DNA from: Fulvivirga imtechensis AK7
Lineage (GTDB): Bacteria > Bacteroidota > Bacteroidia > Cytophagales > Cyclobacteriaceae
Assembly: GCF_000331535.1 (NCBI RefSeq)
Contig: NZ_AMZN01000006.1
Location: forward strand, 225,803-289,802
Length of the DNA stretch: 64,000 nucleotides
Reading direction: 5' to 3'
Shown: in pieces, positions 1 through 6,648 of the stretch
Layout: each line of letters begins with the position of its first letter
Position numbering within the stretch: position 1 is the stretch's first letter
Program-made: the position numbers and the translations under genes
The notes under the pieces: model-generated
The model's database searches: none
Told to the model about the DNA's origin: nothing
The model's input: the letters and a program-made list of their open reading frames with translations, nothing else

Positions 1-40
1 AACGGTGTCCGGGGACAGGCTGGTTTTGGATTTTTTAGCA
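1..40. repeat. Partial copy of the ~210-bp interspersed repeat
   Basis: The first 40 bases contain GTCCGGGGACAGG and GGATTTTTTA. The right ends of the repeats at 23753-24278 and 24348-24559 carry the same words in the same order. Only the tail of the unit is inside the window. Confidence 0.7.
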
Positions 41-115
41 TTAGAATACTTTACTATACCTGGGCACCAACTCACCAATTACTGAAACACTTCCGGCAGC
101 CCGGCATTTAGGAGC

Positions 116-748
116 CTACAATATCTCAATTTTATTCCTGTGCTGCTCTATCTTACCTTCGTTTTCCAGTTGCTTCAGCAGGCGTGAGATCACTACGCGG
201 GAGGTGTTCAGCTCTCTGGCGATCTGTTCGTGGGTTTTGTTAATCTCAAATGAGCCGGATGCCTGTTTTTTGTCAAGCAGGTATTTGTATAACCTTTGGT
301 CTAGTTTCATAAAGGCCATACTGTCTATGGCAAGAAGCAGTTCATCAAAACGTTTTTGGTAGGACTTAAATATAAACCGTCTGAATGCAGGATATTTTTC
401 TACCCACTTATCCATAAGTGTCATTGGGATCATCCATAGGAGCGTATCTTCTTCAGCGACAGCGCTGAACTCACTCTTTTTGTTTTCCAGGCAGCAGGTA
501 ATAGACATAGCGCAAGCCTCACCGCCTTCCAGGTAGTAGAGAAATATCTCACTTCCATCCTTATCCTGACGCATCACCTTTAGCGTGCCTTCGAGTACCA
601 GTGGTATTTCTTTGGCATTCATACCGGGTGTGATCACATTTGAACCTTTAGAGATCTTCTTCAGACGACCAGTTGTGATGATCTCGTCAATCAATCCTTT
701 TTCAAATCCCTGTGCTTCTAATAATTCGGTAAGCTTTTCCTTTTCCAT
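116..748 (-). CDS. Crp/Fnr-family transcriptional regulator
   Basis: Cyclic-nucleotide-binding-fold transcription factor with an N-terminal effector domain (about residues 25-125, numbered from the GTG at 769) and a C-terminal winged helix containing the helix-turn-helix KTHEQIARELNTSRVVISRLL (about 178-198). The recognition helix ends in SR, as in FNR, but the glutamate that FNR uses to read its site is a valine here, so the target is probably not the standard TTGAT half-site. Three cysteines lie close together in the effector domain (C86, C92, C93; word CAMSITCC), which could bind a metal cluster or sense thiol state; this is inference. The reading frame is open back to a GTG at 769, but the ATG at 748 gives MEKEKL and is preferred. 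Its targets may include the TATGAC-N4-GTCATA sites further along this region. Confidence 0.9.
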   Translation of the reverse strand: MEKEKLTELLEAQGFEKGLIDEIITTGRLKKISKGSNVITPGMNAKEIPLVLEGTLKVMRQDKDGSEIFLYYLEGGEACAMSITCCLENKKSEFSAVAEEDTLLWMIPMTLMDKWVEKYPAFRRFIFKSYQKRFDELLLAIDSMAFMKLDQRLYKYLLDKKQASGSFEINKTHEQIARELNTSRVVISRLLKQLENEGKIEQHRNKIEIL

Positions 749-1105
749 GATGCGGTATTCAAGAGGCACTAATATAAATGTTTGTCGTTATTCAAGGAAG
801 CTCCCCGGCAAATAGTTGCTGACCTGTTTGGCCAATTCTTTGAACTTCCACATCAACTCCCGCCATACAGCGCCCCCTACTTTTGTAACCTGTAATTTCC
901 AATTTAATACTTTAACAATGAAAACTTCAGGTTTAAAAACGGAACAAAAGACGGTTAATAGCCGGTCACGATCCTTTCTTTCACATGCTGTCAGGTTATT
1001 ATCAAAGCTTGATTGGCAATTTGCCGGATATACGAAATGAGAGCAACAGATAACCCTTACATGACGATGCAAAAGCATGTACTTGAATATCAGGGAGAGG
1101 TGAAG
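749..1105. other. Intergenic region between divergent genes
   Basis: Divergent promoter space for the Crp/Fnr gene and the acyltransferase gene. I see no clear Bacteroidota promoter, hairpin or repeat in it. The short open frames here have no recognisable protein character. Confidence 0.5.
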
Positions 1106-2326
1106 ATGCCAATCGTTGATACAAGGTCTGACAGATATGAAGCGGGTAGCATAAGCAAGTCACGCATTTCATCTATTGACCTGCTTCGTGGGCTAATTAT
1201 GATCATCATGGCCCTGGATCATGTGCGTTATTACTTTCATTATGATGCATTTCATTATGACCCTGCCGACCTTTCCCAGACGTCTGTAGCTCTGTTTTTT
1301 ACCAGGTGGATCACCCATTTCTGTGCGCCTGTGTTCGTTTTCCTTGCAGGAACATCGGCCTTCCTTTCGGGGCAGAAGGTGAAGAGCAGGAAAGCGTTGT
1401 CGATATGGCTGATCAAGAGGGGGCTGTGGCTGATCGTGCTGGAATTTACCCTGGTGAAATTGGCCTGGATGTTCAAATTGGATTATGAAATAACTCTTCT
1501 GCTGGTAATATGGATTTTGGGTATAAGTATGATCGCCCTGGCAGCATTCATTCACCTGCCAAAATACCTGATGCTGATATCGGGGCTGGTCATTGTATGT
1601 GGTCACAACCTGTTAGATGGTGTTATTCCTCCTTTTTTGCCCGAACCTCTCTGGAAGATAATGCACATCTCATTTTCTTCTATAGTTATAGGGGATACCA
1701 CTGTTATTGTTGGTTACCCGGTGCTTCCATGGATAGGACTGATGGTCTTGGGTTACTATTTCGGGATGTTGTACAAACAAGATTTTGGTGATGATGTGAG
1801 AAGAAATATTATCATGAAACTGGGAATAACAATCACAATTTTTTTTGTATTGTTAAGGTTAACGAACACGTACGGTGAACCTGTGCCATGGTCTGAGCAG
1901 GAGAGTACCTGGTTTACTATACTTTCTTTTCTGAATACCACCAAATATCCTCCCTCATTATTGTATTTATGTATGACTATAGGACCTTCATTGATCCTGC
2001 TGACCCTTTTTGAAAAAGCGGATGGATGGTGGGCAAAAAAGCTTGTTGTAGTTGGCAGGGTGCCCCTCTTTTATTATCTGCTACACCTCTACCTGATCCA
2101 CTTTCTGGCGGTTATTGCAGCCGTAGTTATGGGGTACACATGGTCGGATATGGTGGTCGATACCATGTGGATCAACACTGAACCGCAGCTACACGATTAT
2201 GGCTTTAGCCTGCCCTTTGTTTATTTCGTGTGGGTTATGGTGGTGATCATGCTTTATCCTCTATGCCGTTGGTACCATGACTACAAAAACCAAAACAGGG
2301 ATAAATGGTGGTTGAGCTACCTGTAG
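1106..2326 (+). CDS. DUF1624/HGSNAT-like membrane acyltransferase
   Basis: Polytopic inner-membrane protein of the family related to heparan-alpha-glucosaminide N-acetyltransferase (DUF1624). The N-terminal signature SIDLLRGLIMIIMALDHVR is clear, followed by around ten hydrophobic segments and a basic C-terminus. Family members are thought to move acetyl groups across the membrane to acceptors, usually sugars; the substrate cannot be read here. The frame is open upstream to a TTG at 1013 and an ATG at 1037, but the ATG at 1106 follows the purine-rich GGGAGAGG at a good distance and starts just before the conserved domain, so I place the start there. It is monocistronic and divergent from the Crp/Fnr gene. 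Confidence 0.8.
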   Translation: MPIVDTRSDRYEAGSISKSRISSIDLLRGLIMIIMALDHVRYYFHYDAFHYDPADLSQTSVALFFTRWITHFCAPVFVFLAGTSAFLSGQKVKSRKALSIWLIKRGLWLIVLEFTLVKLAWMFKLDYEITLLLVIWILGISMIALAAFIHLPKYLMLISGLVIVCGHNLLDGVIPPFLPEPLWKIMHISFSSIVIGDTTVIVGYPVLPWIGLMVLGYYFGMLYKQDFGDDVRRNIIMKLGITITIFFVLLRLTNTYGEPVPWSEQESTWFTILSFLNTTKYPPSLLYLCMTIGPSLILLTLFEKADGWWAKKLVVVGRVPLFYYLLHLYLIHFLAVIAAVVMGYTWSDMVVDTMWINTEPQLHDYGFSLPFVYFVWVMVVIMLYPLCRWYHDYKNQNRDKWWLSYL

Positions 2327-2362
2327 ACTGCCTAATAGAAAGGGTCCTCAGTTAATGTGTCA

Positions 2363-2450
2363 GGCGAACGTAGTGAAGCAATCCCGTCCCGGTTACAACC
2401 CATTCGGAACGGGATTGCTTCTCCCAAAAGCTGAGGAGATCGCAATGACG
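2363..2450. repeat. REP-like intergenic hairpin repeat
   Basis: Contains a long hairpin: GAAGCAATCCCGT at 2375-2387 pairs perfectly with ACGGGATTGCTTC at 2409-2421, and the unit ends with GATCGCAATGACG. A related unit (CGTCATTGCGAAC ... GCGATGACG) lies at about 39021-39125 inside another element. Typical of short extragenic repeats; it could also end transcription from the upstream gene. Confidence 0.7.
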
Positions 2451-2571
2451 TTTCTTTTTTTTCTTTTAAATAGCAACTCCATTCTGGCTATGCGGTCTCC
2501 AAAATTTTCGTCATGAACTCCGTTGTCAACTCTTTGGACTTTTATGCAATCAGAACCCTCTGAGGCACCTC

Positions 2572-2579
2572 TAGCTTTG
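2572..2579 (+). promoter_or_regulatory. Candidate -7 element
   Basis: TAGCTTTG fits the Bacteroidota -7 consensus TAnnTTTG and lies 38 nt before the haloperoxidase-like start codon. There is no TTG at the usual -33 distance, so support is moderate. Confidence 0.4.
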
Positions 2580-2617
2580 CATCGTAACATTTAATCACTT
2601 AAAAATAAGTCAAACAA

Positions 2618-3898
2618 ATGAAAAATTATGTTTTAATAATGGCTATTTGCCTGATGAGTTTAAGCACCTTTTCTTCCTGCTATTCATCGGAAGAAATAAA
2701 TGATGGGGATGGCAGGCCGGCTTATTCCGGTAAAATAATTTTGGACTGGAACCTCATAGCTTTAGAGAGTATGGGTGGAGAAGGGTACCAGCTTCCACTG
2801 GTGAACTCCCGTATAAACGCGATGATGCATATCGCCATGCATGATGCGCTTAATGCCGTATTACCTAAATACGAGAAATATGCTTACAAGGGAAGCGATA
2901 AAAGTGTAGACGCGATTGCTGCGGTAGCGGCAGCGGCTCATGCCGTTTTGCTGGTTCATTTTCCTGAGCGGGAGGCGGTTCTACATGAAAAGCTTGCTTT
3001 GTATCTGGATGATGTGAAAGACGGTGCAAAAAAGGATGCAGGTATTGCATTGGGAAAAGCGGTAGCGGCAGCAGTTATTGCCACACGCGCTAACGATGGT
3101 GCTTTTGCAGATCCGGTAGGAATGGTAGATGCACCAGCGGGAGCCGGGGTCTACCAGGTCCTTCCACCATACAATTTTGCATATGCCGAATTCTGGAAAA
3201 CTATGAAGCCCTTTAGTCTTGAGAGTCCCCAACAGTTTAGGAGTAAGCCTTTTCCCGCATTAAATTCTAAGCAATATGCCAATGATTTTGAAGAGGTTAA
3301 GAAAATAGGCCGGCTAAATGGACTGGATCGCACTGATGAACAGGCTTTGATTGCGAAATATTGGTACGAACTGTCAGAAATGGGTTGGAACAGGGTGGCT
3401 AGAATAGTCTCTGAAGATAAAAAACTGGATTTACACACAACGGCACGCTTGTTTGCCTTGCTCGATATTGCCATGGCTGATGCGTATATTGCAGGATGGG
3501 ATTCAAAGTATCACTATAATTTCTGGAGACCATTGACAGCTATTCGTGCAGAAGATGATGGCAATGATCAGACAATTACCGATAACAACTGGGAGCCAGC
3601 AGAACCAACGCCTCCGGTGCCTGACTATCCTTCTACCCATAGCGCCCTTGCTAATGCAGCGGCAACGGTTTTAACCTATGTCGTGGGTAATGATGTGCCT
3701 TTCAGCATGAGGACAAGTACAGCAGTACCGGCAGAAATAGTCCGTACTTTTAAAAACTTTCATCATGCAGCCAATGAAAACGCGGAGTCACGTGTAACGG
3801 CCGGCATACATTTTAGGTCTGCTTGCAAGGCAGGTCAGCAAATGGGTAATGAAGTCGGAGCCTGGGTGATTGCTAATAAATTAAGGCCACTGAGATAA
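2618..3898 (+). CDS. Vanadium-dependent haloperoxidase-type PAP2 superfamily protein
   Basis: Member of the vanadium haloperoxidase / acid phosphatase superfamily. The three phosphate- or vanadate-binding signatures are present in order: K297 with R304-P305 (KYHYNFWRPL), PSTHS at 338-342 (in place of the usual PSGH), and R392 with H398 (SRVTAGIH). The N-terminus is a signal sequence ending FSSC at C21, so it is probably a lipoprotein facing the periplasm or outer membrane. Family members oxidise halides with peroxide or act as phosphatases; the sequence does not settle which. It stands alone, preceded by a candidate -7 box and followed by a clear terminator. Length is normal for the bacterial branch. 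Confidence 0.85.
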   Translation: MKNYVLIMAICLMSLSTFSSCYSSEEINDGDGRPAYSGKIILDWNLIALESMGGEGYQLPLVNSRINAMMHIAMHDALNAVLPKYEKYAYKGSDKSVDAIAAVAAAAHAVLLVHFPEREAVLHEKLALYLDDVKDGAKKDAGIALGKAVAAAVIATRANDGAFADPVGMVDAPAGAGVYQVLPPYNFAYAEFWKTMKPFSLESPQQFRSKPFPALNSKQYANDFEEVKKIGRLNGLDRTDEQALIAKYWYELSEMGWNRVARIVSEDKKLDLHTTARLFALLDIAMADAYIAGWDSKYHYNFWRPLTAIRAEDDGNDQTITDNNWEPAEPTPPVPDYPSTHSALANAAATVLTYVVGNDVPFSMRTSTAVPAEIVRTFKNFHHAANENAESRVTAGIHFRSACKAGQQMGNEVGAWVIANKLRPLR

Positions 3899-3919
3899 AC
3901 TGTCTTCAAATACGTTTTG

Positions 3920-3950
3920 AAAAAGGGGTGCATTCATGTATCCCTTTTTA
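3920..3950 (+). terminator. Rho-independent terminator after the haloperoxidase-like gene
   Basis: A-rich left arm AAAAAGGGG and right arm CCCTTTTT separated by a short loop, 22 nt after the stop codon. Confidence 0.75.
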
Positions 3951-4120
3951 TGCTTTAAGTTCGATAGTTTACCAATACCCGTTAGCGAAAATTAAATGGA
4001 TTGATCACCTGGCATCATAAGGTTGTACACCACATGTCTACCTTAATTTGCCTCCTTCTGCGGCATTTACACGTTTTTACAGGAAGAATTGGTCAAATTT
4101 TTAAAACTCAAGTAACAGCA

Positions 4121-4987
4121 ATGGAAAATCTATATGAAATTAGCAGAGAACGGAAGCAGTACCGCCAATTAGAATGTGAGGGTGCATTGTTGGTCGAATT
4201 CAGATGCCTTGACAATAGTTCTTTGATTCATGATGTCTGGTCTCATCACGCACATATCGTGTATATTACTTCGGGTAATAAGCAATGGATAAATACTGAC
4301 GGAGATATTACAGTAAACAAAGGAGAAGCCATTTTTTGCAAAAAGGGAGGCTACCATGTGAGGAGTTTCTATGAAGAGGAATTTTGTGCATTGTTATTCT
4401 TTTTCCCTGAAGAATTTATTCGTGATACGGTGCTGGAATATCAGGAACACTTGAAGATGTTTAATAGCTCGTTGCTTGATTTTCAGATGTTGAAGATGAA
4501 TATCGATGATAACCTCAAAACTTTTTTTGATTCGTCAATGATGAACCTTTTACAGTTGAAAGACCCATCAAATCTTTTACTTAAGCTGAAGTTTAAGGAA
4601 TTGATCCTTCAGATCCTTACATCAAGCGCAAATCCTAAGCTGGCTGCGTACTTTATGTCTACTTTAAAGGAGGACAAAGTAAACCTGAGGAAGGTGATGC
4701 AGGATAACCTCATGGCCAACCTGACCCTTGAAGAGTATGCAAGGCTCTGCAGCAGAAGTCTGTCTTCGTTTAAGAGGGATTTTCAAGAGATATTCGGCAT
4801 GGCTCCGGGAAGGTGGTTAAGGGAAAACAGGTTGAAAATGGCCAAAATGAGGTTGTTAAGTACAGATGAAAATATCAATGACATCGCCTTTCATACCGGC
4901 TTTGAAACCACCTCTCACTTCATCAGGTGCTTTCGCAAACAATTCGGGCTTCCTCCTTTGCAGTTTAGACAGCAGAATTGTGCATAA
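4121..4987 (+). CDS. AraC-family transcriptional regulator
   Basis: 288-residue regulator with an N-terminal cupin-like sensing region (about residues 20-160) and a C-terminal AraC double helix-turn-helix (about 190-285), including the typical end sequence INDIAFHTGFETTSHFIRCFRKQFG. The open frame extends upstream to 4001, but that stretch has no conserved character and the ATG at 4121 starts the protein proper. Its neighbours (haloperoxidase-like gene upstream, convergent ferredoxin gene downstream) do not identify a target operon. The effector is unknown. Confidence 0.85.
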   Translation: MENLYEISRERKQYRQLECEGALLVEFRCLDNSSLIHDVWSHHAHIVYITSGNKQWINTDGDITVNKGEAIFCKKGGYHVRSFYEEEFCALLFFFPEEFIRDTVLEYQEHLKMFNSSLLDFQMLKMNIDDNLKTFFDSSMMNLLQLKDPSNLLLKLKFKELILQILTSSANPKLAAYFMSTLKEDKVNLRKVMQDNLMANLTLEEYARLCSRSLSSFKRDFQEIFGMAPGRWLRENRLKMAKMRLLSTDENINDIAFHTGFETTSHFIRCFRKQFGLPPLQFRQQNCA

Positions 4988-5006
4988 CGCCAGATTCCTG
5001 TGGCCG

Positions 5007-5231
5007 CTATTCATTTACCTTTATTATATTCACAGGGCAATGCGTGGCGGCTCTCAGATTTTCCGGCAACTCAATATCACTGACTAAGACGGAATAGGTG
5101 TTCTTTTTCTGCTTTCCGCCAACAAGTATACTTTTTCCGTCCTGGCGGGATATACGCCAGCGATCGGGAGCAGCCTCTACACAGGCATTGCAGCCAATGC
5201 ACTTGTCGCGATACTGGATGATCCTGATCAT
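5007..5231 (-). CDS. Single-cluster 4Fe-4S ferredoxin
   Basis: 74-residue ferredoxin with one cluster motif, CIGCNAC near the N-terminus completed by CP in THCPVN near the C-terminus. It would be a one-electron carrier in the cytoplasm. Its start codon overlaps the stop of the U32 gene upstream by 4 bp, so the two are translationally coupled and probably work together. U32 proteins such as UbiU, UbiV and TrhP carry or are thought to carry iron-sulfur clusters and hydroxylate substrates without oxygen, so this ferredoxin is a plausible electron partner; that link is inference. Confidence 0.9.
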   Translation of the reverse strand: MIRIIQYRDKCIGCNACVEAAPDRWRISRQDGKSILVGGKQKKNTYSVLVSDIELPENLRAATHCPVNIIKVNE

Positions 5232-6475
5232 GAATTGCTTACGATTTTGTACAGTTTATCGTTAGGTCTTACTGCCTCGGGTAATGGCATGGAGAATGGT
5301 ATTCCTTTCGAAACTGTTTCCACAGGCTGGTCTTCTACACGTAGTTCTGTAACGGTGGCCTGGACTATGCCGGTTTTTGGCCCTGTTATTAATATTTTAT
5401 TTCCCTTTTTCAGAGATTGTGTTTCAATTTGAAATTCACCAACACCCAACTTGCTGAAATACTTTACACTCGTTCCTAAAAACACCTTTCTTTCTGTGGC
5501 TTTTGAACCATAGCTATCGCTCCATTCTCCCATCTTTTTCCCCAGGTAGTAACCATCCCAAAAACCACGGTTAAAAACTGTTGCCAGTTGATTTTTCCAT
5601 GCTTCAATCCTCTCCTGCGTGTAGGTGCTACTGTTGATGGCGGCTACTGCTTCTTTGTAGCAACGAGTAGTAGTATATACATAGTCTGCTGCACGTCCTC
5701 GGCCTTCGATTTTCAATACCTTTACACCACTATTGATCACCTGGTCTAAAAAGTTGATAGTGCAGAGATCTTTCGCACTCATGATATATTCATTGTCGAT
5801 CTCCAGCTCAATGCCTTCCTCTTTATCAGTGACAATATACTCTCTCCTGCAGTTTTGAATGCAAGCTCCTCTGTTGGCAGATGCATAGTGAGAGTGCAGA
5901 CTAAGGTAGCATTTCCCCGAAACAGCCATACATAAAGCGCCATGAGCAAATATCTCGATCTCCACTAGTTTTCCGGACGGCCCGGTGATCTGTCTTCGTT
6001 CAATTTCACGAATAATCGTAGCAGTCTGGCTGAGAGTAAGCTCCCTGGCCAGCACCATTACATCGGCATACTCCACATAGAATTCTACTGTTTCTATATT
6101 GCAGATATTGGCCTGCGTGGATATATGGACCGGCATTCCTATTTTTTTAGCATAAGCCATGACTGCATGGTCTGAGGCAATAATAGCCGAAATGCCCGCT
6201 ATCTTAGCCGCTGTAGCGATAGAACGCACCAGGTTCAGATCATGATCATAAATAACGGTGTTAAGGGTAAGATACGACCTGACATTACGATCTCTACAAA
6301 GCTTGCTTACTTCTTCTATATCTTCCAATGTAAAGTTATTGGAGGAGCGTGCTCTCATGTTCAACTGCTCCACGCCAAAGTAAATAGCATCCGCACCGGC
6401 CTTTAGTGCGGCACTGAGCGATTCAAACGATCCGGCCGGTGCCATTACCTCTACATTATTCCAATGATTCGACAT
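5228..6475 (-). CDS. Peptidase U32 family protein (TrhP/YegQ-like)
   Basis: 415-residue member of the U32 family. The family signature lies near the middle (EIFAHGALCMAVSGKCYLS) with further cysteines in GACIQNCRREY, the set that ligates an iron-sulfur cluster in characterised relatives. The N-terminal half looks like a TIM barrel (APAGSFESLSAALKAGADAIYFGV). Relatives include TrhP, which hydroxylates tRNA wobble uridine using prephenate, and the ubiquinone hydroxylation factors UbiU and UbiV. TrhP is the closest by length and order of motifs, but I do not assign it with certainty. It is cotranscribed with a ferredoxin and divergent from a P-type ATPase, with a shared palindrome in the promoter region. 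Confidence 0.85.
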   Translation of the reverse strand: MSNHWNNVEVMAPAGSFESLSAALKAGADAIYFGVEQLNMRARSSNNFTLEDIEEVSKLCRDRNVRSYLTLNTVIYDHDLNLVRSIATAAKIAGISAIIASDHAVMAYAKKIGMPVHISTQANICNIETVEFYVEYADVMVLARELTLSQTATIIREIERRQITGPSGKLVEIEIFAHGALCMAVSGKCYLSLHSHYASANRGACIQNCRREYIVTDKEEGIELEIDNEYIMSAKDLCTINFLDQVINSGVKVLKIEGRGRAADYVYTTTRCYKEAVAAINSSTYTQERIEAWKNQLATVFNRGFWDGYYLGKKMGEWSDSYGSKATERKVFLGTSVKYFSKLGVGEFQIETQSLKKGNKILITGPKTGIVQATVTELRVEDQPVETVSKGIPFSMPLPEAVRPNDKLYKIVSNS

Positions 6476-6526
6476 TTGATCTGGTAGTTTTTGGTCGCAA
6501 TTTTCTGAAATCTATCATACTTTAAC

Positions 6527-6542
6527 TATGACAAAAGTCATA
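6527..6542. promoter_or_regulatory. Perfect palindromic operator TATGAC-N4-GTCATA
   Basis: A 16-nt palindrome with 6-bp arms TATGAC and GTCATA around AAAA, in the divergent region between the U32 and P-ATPase genes. Its centre lies about 40 nt upstream of the start point predicted from the -7 box at 6564-6571, the position of a class II Crp/Fnr activator site. A near-identical site lies at 9416-9431. Confidence 0.65.
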
Positions 6543-6563
6543 TTTCCTCCTTTTATTGTCCGT

Positions 6564-6571
6564 TAGTTTTG
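6564..6571 (+). promoter_or_regulatory. -7 promoter element of the P-type ATPase gene
   Basis: TAGTTTTG matches TAnnTTTG. No TTTG is present at the -33 position, which instead abuts the palindrome at 6527-6542. This fits an activator-dependent promoter. Confidence 0.55.
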
Positions 6572-6648
6572 ATTTTGAATTTCAGAATGGAACAGAGGCG
6601 GTTATAGAAAGGAGCGACAGTTGAAGCGAGCTTTAGATTTTAAGAGAT

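Noticed and set aside
788..1078. 96-residue minus-strand open frame in the Crp/Fnr upstream region
   Set aside because: It would occupy the divergent promoter region; composition is not protein-like and no family is apparent.
2393..2590. 65-residue minus-strand open frame beside the REP-like repeat
   Set aside because: It runs through the hairpin repeat, has no recognisable domain and no promoter. A small gene remnant is possible but not supported.
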